A DNA stretch of 64,000 bases from Marinitoga sp. 38H-ov (GCF_011057715.1 NZ_LNGH01000023.1:62001-126000), one strand, 5' to 3'. Counted from the first letter of the stretch, positions 47,174-57,162 are shown. Made by a program: numbers and translations. Notes: generated by a model from the sequence alone, not told the origin.

Positions 47174-47467
47174 CTATTCTTCAAACTCCTCTTTAGTTAT
47201 AATTTTTCCTCCTATTAATTCAAAATTTAATAATTTATATGAACCATCAAATTCAGCATTTAATTGTATTTTTTCTGAGCATTTAGAACCTATATATTCC
47301 TTATTAATAACATAAACAGCTTTTCCATCATAAGAATTTGAAAAATCATATCCCTTCCTAAGATAACTTCTAAACTTTTCACCACAATTATCACATGTAA
47401 AATAAATAACTAAAGCATTACCTTCATTATAAAATGGATTATTTTTTTTCTTTTTAAACCAAAACAT
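47174..47467 (-). CDS. Small protein with a CxxC motif
   Basis: The 97-residue protein has a basic N-terminal segment, then YFTCDNCGEKF and a later GSKCSEKIQL, giving three cysteines that could form part of a zinc or rubredoxin-like site. A final TKEEFEE lies on its stop and overlaps the ribosome site of the clamp-like gene. I do not recognise the family. Being between tmk and the clamp-like gene, it may work in DNA metabolism, but this is inference only. Confidence 0.72.
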   Translation of the reverse strand: MFWFKKKKNNPFYNEGNALVIYFTCDNCGEKFRSYLRKGYDFSNSYDGKAVYVINKEYIGSKCSEKIQLNAEFDGSYKLLNFELIGGKIITKEEFEE

Positions 47468-47480
47468 ATTATCCCCTTCT

Positions 47481-48077
47481 TTAAATATATTTCTTTACTA
47501 TATCCAATAATAATTCGAATTCTTCATTTAAAGTAAGTTCCCCATTAATTATTTCTATATTCCTATTTGGAAACCATTCCTTTAATTTTAAAAAACCTTC
47601 TCTTGCTCTTTCAAAAAATTCTTTTCCTTCACTCTCTATTCTATCTCTATTTTTATTTTTCATCCTATTAAATGAAACATCAACTGAAATATCAACAACA
47701 ATAGTTAAATCTGGCATTATTCCATTTAAAGCATGTTTATTTATTTCAAAGACCTTTTCCCAACCAAGTTCCCTAGCATAACCTTGATAAACTATAGATG
47801 AATCTACAAATCTATCCAAAATAATAATTTTATTTTTATTTGGTCTTATTAATTCTTCAACTAACTGAGCCCTACTTGCAGCAAATAATAAAGCTTCGCT
47901 TATGCTGCAAATATTATAATCTCCCAATAATAATTCTCTTATTCTTTCGCCCAATTCTGTTCCACCTGGTTCTCTGTTCCATATAACATCATAATTTTTC
48001 GATTTAAAATATTCAGCTAATTTTTTTGATAATGTGGATTTCCCTGAACTTTCTATACCTTCAAATGTAATTAACAT
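47481..48077 (-). CDS. tmk: Thymidylate kinase
   Basis: This 198-residue enzyme converts dTMP to dTDP. The P-loop FEGIESSGKSTLSKKL, the substrate motif NREPGGTELGERIRELLL and the DR[FV]VDSSIVYQG segment (DRFVDSSIVYQ) are diagnostic. ATG 48077 is chosen because AAGGAGGATAAT precedes it; the frame extends a few codons further but overlaps the upstream stop. It is followed by the small CxxC protein gene after 13 bases. Confidence 0.95.
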   Translation of the reverse strand: MLITFEGIESSGKSTLSKKLAEYFKSKNYDVIWNREPGGTELGERIRELLLGDYNICSISEALLFAASRAQLVEELIRPNKNKIIILDRFVDSSIVYQGYARELGWEKVFEINKHALNGIMPDLTIVVDISVDVSFNRMKNKNRDRIESEGKEFFERAREGFLKLKEWFPNRNIEIINGELTLNEEFELLLDIVKKYI

Positions 48078-48087
48078 ATTATCCTCC

Positions 48088-48738
48088 TTAATTCCCACTA
48101 CTTTTTAAAAACACTGGTGGATGTATTATTAAATTTTCCCCACCATTTTTTCTTAAAATACCTCCAATTAGTTGTGCATTACTATCTTTCTTTCCATATG
48201 CTATATACATTTCTTGGAGTATTAAATTATATCTTTTTGCCAATTTTAAAAAAGTCATAAAATATGTTGGATGATATACAAATATCATTCTTTTTTTATT
48301 TTTTAAAACATAGTTTGCTGCAATAAAAAATTTTTTCAGCTCATCTTCGTTGAATGTCCTAGCGGTTTTTCTTTCATCATAAGGACTAATTAGAGACTTA
48401 CTAGAATAATGAGGTGGATTAGTAACAATACAATCAACAGATTCCCTTTCCAAATAATTGGATATATTTGCAATATCATCATTAATAAAAGATACATTTA
48501 ATTCATTTATTTTAGCATTCTTTAATGAATATTCATAAGGCTCTTTTTGTATTTCAAAACCTATAACTTCTATATTATTATATTTTTTTGCTAAAGATAA
48601 AGATACACTACCTATTCCTGACCCTAATTCAAGTATTCTCTTTTCATTTTTCATTAATTTACATATTTCTATAAGAAATGTTGTTCCGTGAGTTGGTGAA
48701 TGGAACTTATTAGGTGATTCTAATATTAATTCTTTCAT
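48088..48738 (-). CDS. TrmN6-like SAM-dependent methyltransferase
   Basis: This 216-residue Rossmann methyltransferase has motif I in RILELGSGIGSVSLSLA and the substrate motif TNPPHYSS (the NPPY position carrying His), resembling the tRNA1(Val) adenine-37 N6 methyltransferase (YfiC/TrmN6) group. The change from NPPY to NPPH is seen in that region but leaves the target uncertain. It overlaps the upstream lipoprotein gene by ATGA. A closer match to another N6-adenine methyltransferase cannot be excluded. Confidence 0.8.
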   Translation of the reverse strand: MKELILESPNKFHSPTHGTTFLIEICKLMKNEKRILELGSGIGSVSLSLAKKYNNIEVIGFEIQKEPYEYSLKNAKINELNVSFINDDIANISNYLERESVDCIVTNPPHYSSKSLISPYDERKTARTFNEDELKKFFIAANYVLKNKKRMIFVYHPTYFMTFLKLAKRYNLILQEMYIAYGKKDSNAQLIGGILRKNGGENLIIHPPVFLKSSGN

Positions 48739-50507
48739 TTAATCACCACACTAGATTCCGATTCTATACTTTCAACTTCGCTATTATATATAACACTCTT
48801 AGAATAATTTGAAATTAATAATTTATTTATATTTGAATTAATAAATTTAGACCAAGAAAAATTCTTTTGTGTTATAGTGTTTACAATACTATTATTTAAA
48901 AATATTTTACTTAATCCATTAACAATTAAATTATTAAATGATGATTTTATAACTTCTAGTTTATTTATGTTATATAATGTTATATTTTTAAAGGAACTAT
49001 CTTTAATATATATTTCTTCAGAATTATGAAAATTCAAATTGCTATTATATCCTAAATTATTATATAAACAGATTCTAAAGTCATTTGTAGATAAAATATC
49101 AGAGCCTTCTAAAAATTCGGAATCTTCTAAATAAATTAATTTTGCTTTATTACCTATAATCCTAACTTTATCAAATATTGTTTTTGAGGCTATTAATATA
49201 CCTCCATCCACAATTATTTCACCATTACCGCTAATTAACGATTTACCTGCCCCTGGCATTATAAAAAATAAACCCTTAATTATTAATTGCGAATTAGATA
49301 CGAATTTTAAAACACTACCAGATTCTACCATAACAACACTTTTCTCACCTAAAACAGTTTTTCCACCTATTAAAAATTCGGAATTTATTTGTGGGAGATA
49401 TAAATTTTCTTCTGATGATTCAAGAATATTTCTAACTAAATGAACAAAAGTTCCAGAAAATCTAATAGTAGGATATGATGGAAAACTTAATGTTGAAAAT
49501 TGACTTTTTTCTCTTATCATAGCTACATTAGATTCTGTAACTCTTGCAAATGCAGCTTTCGTTTCTAAATTTTGTTTCCATCCATATAAATATGGTGTCT
49601 CTACAATATATGAATAGGAATCCGTTTCATAATTCCAACCAAATGTATCTATAGAAAAATCAATTAATCTTGGATTACCTGTTGGAATAGAGGGTAAATC
49701 TTTTTCTAATTTAATATTTACTTTTTTTTCTACTCTATTATCCCCATTATCTATAGCGATTAATGTACCTTCTTTAGAATTATCTAATAATACTTCATCT
49801 ATATTAATTAACGAATATATATTTTTTTCAGTTTTTAAAATTAATTTAATTTCATTTACAGGAGTCCAATCATCCAATACTTTTATATTTGTATTACCAT
49901 ATATTGATATATCCAAATTTTGACTTAATATTTGTGGAGGTTCATCTTTATTTGTATCTATTTCTATTATTTTAGGTTCAGAAATATTATTATATTTATC
50001 CTTTGCGTATAATTCATATTTTAAAACACCATTATTTTTTTTAATAGGAAGTGAAAAATTAATATTAAATTCATAGGAATTATTATCGGTTTTTAAAATA
50101 AATTTTTCCAAATCTGTAGCATTTGAAGATGCTGTTATATTAAGTTCTCCATTTCTAATATAATAATTTAAAAAAGATATATCTGGTGAAGTATTATCAT
50201 AATATACTGAAAAAGTTTTTTCTTGAATAACCTTATTTTTATAAACTACATTCATTTTTATATTATTCTTTCCTTCTTTCAAATTAAGGAAATAGATTTT
50301 TTCATTATCTTTTCTAAAAGAAATCTCATTATTGTTTTTATCATAAAATTTTAATATATATTCATCTATATTACTAACATTGATTTTTATGGGAAAAGAA
50401 GGTGACGCAATGTCACCTTCGATTTTAATATAGATTTTTTTCTGTATATTAGAACATGAATTCAAAAATAAAATAATTAAAAATATTGCTGTTATAACTT
50501 TCTTCAT
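48735..50507 (-). CDS. Lipoprotein with Ig-like and beta-helix-like regions
   Basis: This 590-residue protein starts with a lipobox FLNSC (Cys18), so it is likely lipid-anchored. The N-terminal part (about 25-280) looks like Ig-type beta-sandwiches. From about residue 380 it forms repeated short strands and turns with many Asn/Ser/Ile, such as NINKLLISNYS and SVIYNSEVES, typical of a right-handed beta-helix. No catalytic motif is visible. It is cotranscribed between hflC and the TrmN6-like gene, abutting hflC directly. Confidence 0.78.
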   Translation of the reverse strand: MKKVITAIFLIILFLNSCSNIQKKIYIKIEGDIASPSFPIKINVSNIDEYILKFYDKNNNEISFRKDNEKIYFLNLKEGKNNIKMNVVYKNKVIQEKTFSVYYDNTSPDISFLNYYIRNGELNITASSNATDLEKFILKTDNNSYEFNINFSLPIKKNNGVLKYELYAKDKYNNISEPKIIEIDTNKDEPPQILSQNLDISIYGNTNIKVLDDWTPVNEIKLILKTEKNIYSLINIDEVLLDNSKEGTLIAIDNGDNRVEKKVNIKLEKDLPSIPTGNPRLIDFSIDTFGWNYETDSYSYIVETPYLYGWKQNLETKAAFARVTESNVAMIREKSQFSTLSFPSYPTIRFSGTFVHLVRNILESSEENLYLPQINSEFLIGGKTVLGEKSVVMVESGSVLKFVSNSQLIIKGLFFIMPGAGKSLISGNGEIIVDGGILIASKTIFDKVRIIGNKAKLIYLEDSEFLEGSDILSTNDFRICLYNNLGYNSNLNFHNSEEIYIKDSSFKNITLYNINKLEVIKSSFNNLIVNGLSKIFLNNSIVNTITQKNFSWSKFINSNINKLLISNYSKSVIYNSEVESIESESSVVIK

Positions 50508-51368
50508 TTATTTCTCCTCATATAGAAATTTTAATATTGGTGAATCTGGAGATAAAATTAACATTCCATCCTTAAATGAGTTTTGATAAATATCTGCTAT
50601 TCTCCTTAATTCAAAGAATTCCGGATCCGCACCAAAAGCATCAGCAAAAATAGATATAACACTTGCATCAGCTGTACCTCTAATTATTTCTGCATTTTTT
50701 TGAGCTTCTGAAGTGATAATTTTTACTTTTTTATCTGCTTCTGCTTTAATTATTTCTGATTCTCTTTGCCCTTCAGCCCTTATTTGTGCTGCAATTGAAT
50801 ATCTTTCTGCCATCATTCTATTATATACTGACTTTGAAATATCTGGTGGAAGATCTGTTCTTTTTACTCTTACATCAACAATATCAATACCAAATTGTTT
50901 TAAATTCTCTCCACTTCTTTTTGTTATTTCCGATAACATTTCTTCTCTTTTCTTTGACAACACTTCCTCAAATGTATACTTAGCTACTAAATCCCTTACA
51001 TTAGAATATACAACATCATCTATCCTTGTTAAGGCTAAATCAACTGATCTCATACTTTCAATAAATGTTTTGGGATCATTTATTCTCCATATTGTATATG
51101 TATCAACTATTATTGTTTTTTTATCTGCTGTTATTATTCTCTCTGGCTCAATATCGTATAACATTAACCTTTTCTCAAATTTTACCACATTATCAACAAA
51201 TGGTGTTTTAAAACTAATACCTGGTTCTGTAACAACTTTTTTAATTTGCCCAAACCTTAAAACCACTGCTTGTTGTTCTTGGTTTACAATAAAGACAGAA
51301 GTATATATAAATATTACTATCAATAATATTAATAATCCGAATATAATAAATCGTGTTTGTTTTTTCAT
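50508..51368 (-). CDS. hflC: HflC, SPFH membrane protein
   Basis: This 286-residue protein has a single N-terminal membrane helix (about 7-27) and an SPFH/band-7 domain with LRFGQIKKVVTEPGISFKTPF. The DVRVKRTDLPPDIS segment and the coiled coil after it are typical of HflC. In E. coli HflC and HflK form a cage around FtsH and modulate membrane protein turnover. It overlaps hflK by ATGA. No ftsH gene is in the window. The adjacent lipoprotein begins at the next base after its stop. Confidence 0.93.
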   Translation of the reverse strand: MKKQTRFIIFGLLILLIVIFIYTSVFIVNQEQQAVVLRFGQIKKVVTEPGISFKTPFVDNVVKFEKRLMLYDIEPERIITADKKTIIVDTYTIWRINDPKTFIESMRSVDLALTRIDDVVYSNVRDLVAKYTFEEVLSKKREEMLSEITKRSGENLKQFGIDIVDVRVKRTDLPPDISKSVYNRMMAERYSIAAQIRAEGQRESEIIKAEADKKVKIITSEAQKNAEIIRGTADASVISIFADAFGADPEFFELRRIADIYQNSFKDGMLILSPDSPILKFLYEEK

Positions 51369-52348
51369 TTTACATCACCACCAATTTCTGGTAAGTTTAA
51401 TAGTTTAAGCGTATCTGAACTATCAACTATAATCTTTTCTTTAGAATTCTCAACTAAATCTTGTATTGCTTCTAATATAATTCTTTTTTTAGTTATATCT
51501 TTTGCATTGGTATATTCTTTCAACATTTCCTTAAATCTTTGAGCTTCACCTGTTGCAAGTGCTACTTTTTCATATGCATATGCTTCGGCTTCTCTTAATA
51601 TTTTTTGAGCTTCACCTTCTGCTTTAGGAATAACATCATTTGAGTATCTTTTAGCTTCATTTATGAATTTCTCTTTATCTTGCTTTGCACTATTAACATC
51701 ATCAAAAGCCTTTACAACCTCATTTGGAGGAGATACTTCTTGCAAATAAACATTTTCTACCTTAATACCTGCTCCATATTCATCAAGTATTTTTTGAACT
51801 TTTTCCGCTGTTTCCATTGCAATTCTATCTCTTTCAGAAGTTAATACAGAATCAATAACATTAATAGCAACCATTTCCCTTAATACACTTTCTGTTGCAA
51901 ATTTAACCATATCAAAACCATTTAATATTCTAAAAGCAAATTTAACCGGATCAGCAATTCTATATTGAACTACAGCTTCAAGGTTTACTATATTTTCATC
52001 ACCTGTAATCATTAATGCTTCTTCGGAAACTGTTTGGTATTCTATTTTTCCTCTATAATTTACTGTTCTAAATCCTATTTCTACTTTTTTTAATGTCTTA
52101 ATATCAACTATCCTATGACTTTGAAATGGATATGGCAAGTGCCAATGAATACCTGGTCCTGTACTTGATGTATATTTACCAAAAGTAAGTACTAATCCCA
52201 TTTCAGATGGCCCTACTTGATATACACTTGTGCTAAAATACCCTAAAATTAATAAGACAATTACTAACCAAAAAACGCGTTTAAAAATGTTTTTTCTCTT
52301 TTTCGGCTTTTCTTCTTGAACATCAAAAATTTCAAAATTATCCGTCAT
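51365..52348 (-). CDS. hflK: HflK, SPFH membrane protein
   Basis: This 327-residue protein has an N-terminal cytoplasmic segment, a membrane helix (about 24-42), and the SPFH domain with YQVGPSEMGLVLTFGKY, GPGIHWHLPYPFQS and VVQYRIADPVKFAF. EVSPPNEVVKAFDDVNSAKQ and the following coiled coil are typical of HflK. It acts as the partner of HflC. It lies 15 bases after the endonuclease IV stop. Confidence 0.94.
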   Translation of the reverse strand: MTDNFEIFDVQEEKPKKRKNIFKRVFWLVIVLLILGYFSTSVYQVGPSEMGLVLTFGKYTSSTGPGIHWHLPYPFQSHRIVDIKTLKKVEIGFRTVNYRGKIEYQTVSEEALMITGDENIVNLEAVVQYRIADPVKFAFRILNGFDMVKFATESVLREMVAINVIDSVLTSERDRIAMETAEKVQKILDEYGAGIKVENVYLQEVSPPNEVVKAFDDVNSAKQDKEKFINEAKRYSNDVIPKAEGEAQKILREAEAYAYEKVALATGEAQRFKEMLKEYTNAKDITKKRIILEAIQDLVENSKEKIIVDSSDTLKLLNLPEIGGDVK

Positions 52349-52363
52349 TTTGTCACCCCTTCC

Positions 52364-53215
52364 TTATATTCCCAATATACTTTTAACAACTTTAATATCT
52401 TCTGCATGCTCTAAATCATCACCAGGAGTTTCGAGATGCATAGGCAATTTTGCTATTTCATTAAAAGATAAAAATGTTTCAAAACCTCTAATACCGATTT
52501 CTCCTTCACCAATAAATTCATGCCTATCCTTACCAGCTCCCAGTGGAAACTTTGAGTCATTAAGATGTATCATTTTAAATTTATTTAATCCTATATATTT
52601 TTCAATTTCATCCAATAATCTTTTCACATCATTTTTGTCTTTAATATTATAATTTGAATCAAATCCATGACATGTGTCAAATGTAATACCTAATCTTTCG
52701 GGAAAATTACTTCTTTTAATTATTTCTCCTAATTGTTCTATTTTCCAACCTATATTACCGCCCTTTTTTGCTACATTTTCTAATAATATATCAACATTCA
52801 AATCTTTAACCTCGTTCAAAATAATATCCAATGCTTTTGCAATTCTGTCATAACCAAATTCATCACCTTCGCCTAAATGCGATCCTGGATGAACATTAAA
52901 ATATCTAATTCCTAATTTTGAGGTTATCTTTATTTCTTCAATCATTAAATTTATTGATTTTTCCCAGTTTTCATAATTCGGCGTTGCTAAGTTTATTAAA
53001 TACCCAGAATGAACCAAAACGTCTTCAAATGATATATTGTTTTTTTTCATATTTTCTTTAAATTTTATAATATCCTCTTCCATAGGTTCTTTTACCTTCC
53101 ATGTTCTAGGACTATGGCAAAATATCTGAAAAGTATTCCCATCTATTGCTAAAGTATCAAGAGGTACTTTATGAAACCCTTTAGATGTACTCATATGAGC
53201 TCCAATTTTAAACAT
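52364..53215 (-). CDS. nfo: Endonuclease IV (AP endonuclease)
   Basis: This 283-residue TIM-barrel enzyme cuts DNA at abasic sites in base excision repair. The family motifs are clear: KIGAHMSTSKGF, the zinc-ligand regions FNVHPGSHLGEGDE, LLENVAKKGGNIG, GITFDTCHGFDSNYN, MIHLNDSKFPLGAGKDRHEF and LPMHLETPGDD. ATG 53215 is chosen, preceded by GAAGGGAAAATTA, which makes it overlap the ispD end by 8 bases. Confidence 0.96.
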   Translation of the reverse strand: MFKIGAHMSTSKGFHKVPLDTLAIDGNTFQIFCHSPRTWKVKEPMEEDIIKFKENMKKNNISFEDVLVHSGYLINLATPNYENWEKSINLMIEEIKITSKLGIRYFNVHPGSHLGEGDEFGYDRIAKALDIILNEVKDLNVDILLENVAKKGGNIGWKIEQLGEIIKRSNFPERLGITFDTCHGFDSNYNIKDKNDVKRLLDEIEKYIGLNKFKMIHLNDSKFPLGAGKDRHEFIGEGEIGIRGFETFLSFNEIAKLPMHLETPGDDLEHAEDIKVVKSILGI

Positions 53216-53897
53216 TAATTTTCCCTTCCTCAATCAACCAATTTGCAAATTTCAAATCAAATTCAGTAGTTATTTTTATATTATATTCTTCACCTTCAAC
53301 AATTCTAACAAAATTCCCCGCCTTATGATATATACTAGCATCATCAGTAAAACTTTTTAATTCATTCTCAAAATTTGTATATGCCTTATATAACTTTTGA
53401 AAATCAAATGTTTGTGGTGTTTGATGAATATATATTTCATTCCTATCTAAAATTTTATTAATTACATTATCATTTACTTGTGAAAGTGAATTTTTCTCAG
53501 GTAAAGCTAGTATTGCAGAACCATATTTTTTTGCTGTTTCTAATCCTTCATTTATTTTTTTTGTAGAAACAAAAGGCCTTGCAGCATCGTGGATAGACAC
53601 TATTGTTATTAATCCAAGATTATCATATATATATTTTAAAGCATTAAATACAGATTCTTGTCTTGATTCCCCACCTTCTATTATATCATATACTTTGTTA
53701 ATTCCATAACATTCTTCTTTTGTTTCATTTATGAAATCTTTATTAGCTACAACAATTATTTTATCAATTTTTGAATATTCATATTTTTCTAATGCAATTC
53801 TTAACAAACTTTTACCTAAAATCTGGTAAAATTGTTTAGGGTAGGCTAATTTTGTTCTTTCACCATTTCCAGCAGCAACAATTATACCTATATTCAT
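53208..53897 (-). CDS. ispD: 2-C-methyl-D-erythritol 4-phosphate cytidylyltransferase
   Basis: This 229-residue enzyme makes CDP-methylerythritol in the non-mevalonate isoprenoid pathway. VAAGNGERTKLAYPKQF is the nucleotide-binding loop, SIHDAARPF and IHQTPQTFDF match the family. A closely related group makes CDP-ribitol; the isoprenoid role is more likely. It is the first gene of its strand block and overlaps nfo; GAGGTGATT precedes ATG 53897. Confidence 0.93.
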   Translation of the reverse strand: MNIGIIVAAGNGERTKLAYPKQFYQILGKSLLRIALEKYEYSKIDKIIVVANKDFINETKEECYGINKVYDIIEGGESRQESVFNALKYIYDNLGLITIVSIHDAARPFVSTKKINEGLETAKKYGSAILALPEKNSLSQVNDNVINKILDRNEIYIHQTPQTFDFQKLYKAYTNFENELKSFTDDASIYHKAGNFVRIVEGEEYNIKITTEFDLKFANWLIEEGKINV

Positions 53898-53964
53898 ACA
53901 ATCACCTCTTTTATATTATTATACAACAATTTTATGTTAAAATAACAACGAAGGGAGAGATAAT

Positions 53965-54915
53965 ATGTATTTAGTTGGAGTTGATTTAGGTGGCACCGAA
54001 ATAAAAACAGGACTTGTTTCTAAAGATAAAGGAATTATTAATAAGGTTTCTATACCAACAGAAGCTGATAAAGGTGCTAATATTGTTGCTCAAAACATTA
54101 TCAAAACTATAAAAATTGTTGCTGAAAATACTTTAGATAAAATAGAAGGAATTGGAATAGGTTCTCCAGGTTCAATTGACAGAGATAATGGTATTGTAAG
54201 ATATGCCCCAAACCTTCCTTTTCACAACTTTGAATTAGCTAAAGCTATAAAAGAAGAATTAAATATCCCAACATTTGTCGAAAATGATGCTAATGCTTTT
54301 GCGTTAGGCGAATGGTATTTTGGAGCTGCTCAAGGGTTAAAACATTTTGTTGCATTAACATTAGGTACAGGTATAGGCGGTGGAGTAGTTTCACATGGAA
54401 TACTTATTACTGGTAAAGATGGAATAGGAACAGAGTTAGGTCATGTTATTGTTCAACCAGATGGCCCTTTATGCGGATGCGGATCAAGAGGATGTATTGA
54501 AACAATAGCCTCTGCTAGAAATACAGCTAGATGGGCAAAAGAGTTTTCTGTAAAAATCCCAAATAATGCAGTTATTAAATTAGCTGGTTCAATTGAAAAC
54601 ATAGAATCAAAACATGTATTTATGGCTTTAGAAAAAGGGGATATTGTAGCTAAAATGGTGGTAGAAAAAATATCTGATGCTTTAGCAAAAGCAATTTCAA
54701 ATTTTGTTCATATTTTTAACCCTGAAATGGTAATTATAGGTGGAGGCATGAGTAAAGCTGGAGACTTATTATTAAATCCTATAAGAGAAAAAGTGGAATT
54801 TTATTTAATGCCATCATTTAAAAATTCATTTAAAATAATGCAATCTTCATTAGTTGAGGAAGCTGGAATTCTTGGCGCATCAGCTGCTGCAATTTATCAT
54901 TACGAGGTGAAATAA
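53965..54915 (+). CDS. glk: ROK-family glucokinase
   Basis: This 316-residue enzyme phosphorylates glucose at C6. GVDLGGTEIKTGLV is the phosphate-binding loop, and GIGSPGSIDRDNG, ENDANAFALGEW and LGTGIGGG follow. The ROK zinc motif CGCGSRGCIE is intact. The start follows AGGGAGAG. It feeds the zwf branch elsewhere in the window. The stop overlaps the rhomboid start (TAATG). Confidence 0.93.
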   Translation: MYLVGVDLGGTEIKTGLVSKDKGIINKVSIPTEADKGANIVAQNIIKTIKIVAENTLDKIEGIGIGSPGSIDRDNGIVRYAPNLPFHNFELAKAIKEELNIPTFVENDANAFALGEWYFGAAQGLKHFVALTLGTGIGGGVVSHGILITGKDGIGTELGHVIVQPDGPLCGCGSRGCIETIASARNTARWAKEFSVKIPNNAVIKLAGSIENIESKHVFMALEKGDIVAKMVVEKISDALAKAISNFVHIFNPEMVIIGGGMSKAGDLLLNPIREKVEFYLMPSFKNSFKIMQSSLVEEAGILGASAAAIYHYEVK

Positions 54916-55637
54916 TGAATTATTTTAGAAATTTTTTTAATTGGAATAGAAATATTTTTGAAAATGTATCTCAAAAGATTTTTACAGTAAATATAATAGT
55001 TTTTGCTTTAATGTTTGTTTTTGGTGGAGGATTTAGAGCTTTTTCTAATATATATACTTTAATATTAGCAGGTGCTCAATATGGAAAGTTAATAACAATT
55101 TCAAATCAATATTTTAGGTTTATTACTTCTATGTTTGTACATGGCGGTATATTGCATATATTCTTTAATATGTATGCATTATATTATTTGGGGAATATTG
55201 TCGAAAGAGTATATGGCCCATATAAGTTTTTAACAATTTATTTGTCTTCAGGTATAGGCGGGGCATTATTAACTCAACTGTTTATGCCAGATGCGTTCTC
55301 AGTTGGTGCAAGTGGTGCAATTTTCGGACTTATTGGATTGCTATTTGGGGCTGGTTTTAGACCGGATACTCCATTATTATTAAAACCAATGACAGGAACT
55401 GCATTATTACCAGTAATATTAATAAACCTATTTTTAGGTTTTACTGCATCTGGAATTAATAATTTTGCACATATTGGAGGATTATTAGTAGGATTTACAT
55501 TTGGATGGTTAACATCTGTATCTGATACTTACACCTCATATAAAAAGTGGAAAATAGCTGGATATATTAGCTTAATTTTAATAATAATATCTTTTATATG
55601 GCTTATAATATTTGATATAACATATTTAATTAGTTAG
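54915..55637 (+). CDS. Rhomboid family intramembrane serine protease
   Basis: This 240-residue protein has about six membrane helices. The catalytic Ser sits in GASGAIFGLIG and the His in NFAHIGGLLVGF; HIFFNMYALY supplies the conserved His and Asn of helix 2. It should cleave membrane proteins within the bilayer. The start overlaps the glucokinase stop. It is followed after 10 bases by the HD phosphohydrolase. Confidence 0.95.
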   Translation: MNYFRNFFNWNRNIFENVSQKIFTVNIIVFALMFVFGGGFRAFSNIYTLILAGAQYGKLITISNQYFRFITSMFVHGGILHIFFNMYALYYLGNIVERVYGPYKFLTIYLSSGIGGALLTQLFMPDAFSVGASGAIFGLIGLLFGAGFRPDTPLLLKPMTGTALLPVILINLFLGFTASGINNFAHIGGLLVGFTFGWLTSVSDTYTSYKKWKIAGYISLILIIISFIWLIIFDITYLIS

Positions 55638-55647
55638 GGGGAATAAT

Positions 55648-57162
55648 ATGGAAAAATTATATTTTAAAGTTTCAAGAGATCCAATTTATTCAGAAATTTT
55701 TATATATCCATTGGAAATAGTTATAGCAGACACTCCTTTGGTTCAAAGATTAAGATACTTAAGTCAATTAGCTGGAGCAGAATATGTTTATCCTAGCGCA
55801 ACTCATACAAGATTTGGACATTCATTAGGAGTAATGCACATTGCAGGATTATATGCAAAAAAACTTTTTGAAAATGATCATCAAAAAACGAGAATATTAA
55901 GACTTGCAGGATTAGTTCATGATTTAGGTCATGGCCCATATAGTCATCAGTTTGATGATGTTATTTACAAAAGAATGGGACTTGATGATGGTCATGATGA
56001 ATATAGGAAAAAGATTTTAAATACAAAACTAATTGATCAAGCATATGCAGTATATAGTAAATTAAATGACTCAAGAACCAAAAAAGACTTTTTAAAAGAT
56101 TTATCATTAACCGTAGAAAGAGAAATTAAAGATGATGAATCATCTATTAAAGAAGGTCTAAAAGATGTTATGAATATGATTAATGAATTATTCGAAGCAG
56201 AAAATACCGGAGGAAGTCCTGAATTTAATATAGTACAAGGGCCATTGGGTGCTGATAGATTAGACTTTGTTTTAAGAGATTCATATTATGCAGGAACTAG
56301 AGATTTTGGAACTGGAGACTTAGATAGAATTATTAGAAATGCTTCTATAAAATCTGTTAATGGCAAAAAGAAATTATGCTATAATGCAAAAATAATCGAT
56401 AATATCTATACTGTTTTATTTGCTAGATTTATGATGTATAAAAATGTATATTTCCACAAAACATCAAGAGCTGCAGATCAAATGATTCAAGAAATTTTAA
56501 GACTTGCAGATGATATATTAGATTTAAAATCGCGTGTTGAAGATTTAGATAAGTTTGCATCTTTAACTGATCAAAGAATTATAAACGAAATAGAAATTGT
56601 ATATGAACAATTGTATAGCAGTAATAATGAATTGTTCAATATTAACCCAGAATTAATGCAAAAAGCCGACAAAGTAGCAAAAGCATATGATTTAGTAAAA
56701 AGATTAAAAGCTAGAGATTTGTGGAAATTATTAATTGAAATACCTTTCTCTACAACTGGTCTTGATCCATCAGTAATTAGTGTTAGTGTTGCTGAAAATG
56801 TTCTTAAACAATTAAAAACAAATATTGAGAATGCAATGAAAACTAATATTTCAAAAGAAGATAAACAAGAATTAAGCTATATTCTAGATAATTTTGATAA
56901 ATTGTTTATTATTGATACACCATATAAATTAGCATTAATGCATCCTAAAGAATTTTTATCTACAGATGTATCTATTCTTGATTATAATGGTGATGTTTTA
57001 AGATTTGACCAAGTATTTGAAAAATATCCTGCTTATAAGTTTATGGAAAGTAATTTAATTCAAATTTCAAGAATATATTTAACTGAAGACAAAAGAGAAA
57101 TACTAAAAAAACTTGATTTAATCCCAAAGGTCGGCGGAATAAATATTACAACAAGGTGGTAA
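55648..57162 (+). CDS. HD-domain phosphohydrolase (YwfO/dGTPase-like)
   Basis: This 504-residue cytosolic protein has the dNTPase-type HD fold: QRLRYLSQLAGAEYVYPSA, HTRFGHSLGVMHIAG and LVHDLGHGPYSHQFD, with the later QGPLGADRLDFVLRDSYYAG. Members hydrolyse dNTPs to nucleosides and triphosphate and can be allosterically regulated; the substrate is open here. GGGGAAT precedes the ATG. It overlaps the gatA ribosome site region but not its start codon. Confidence 0.92.
   Translation: MEKLYFKVSRDPIYSEIFIYPLEIVIADTPLVQRLRYLSQLAGAEYVYPSATHTRFGHSLGVMHIAGLYAKKLFENDHQKTRILRLAGLVHDLGHGPYSHQFDDVIYKRMGLDDGHDEYRKKILNTKLIDQAYAVYSKLNDSRTKKDFLKDLSLTVEREIKDDESSIKEGLKDVMNMINELFEAENTGGSPEFNIVQGPLGADRLDFVLRDSYYAGTRDFGTGDLDRIIRNASIKSVNGKKKLCYNAKIIDNIYTVLFARFMMYKNVYFHKTSRAADQMIQEILRLADDILDLKSRVEDLDKFASLTDQRIINEIEIVYEQLYSSNNELFNINPELMQKADKVAKAYDLVKRLKARDLWKLLIEIPFSTTGLDPSVISVSVAENVLKQLKTNIENAMKTNISKEDKQELSYILDNFDKLFIIDTPYKLALMHPKEFLSTDVSILDYNGDVLRFDQVFEKYPAYKFMESNLIQISRIYLTEDKREILKKLDLIPKVGGINITTRW

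Noticed and set aside
50713-51408. 231-residue plus-strand frame opposite hflC
   Set aside because: Its composition is that of an antisense frame, with no recognisable motif and no ribosome site, while hflC has all family features.
53898-53964. Promoters between ispD and glk
   Set aside because: A TTGTTA/TATAAT pair for ispD has a 19-base spacer and the glk side has no clear -10; too weak in such AT-rich DNA.
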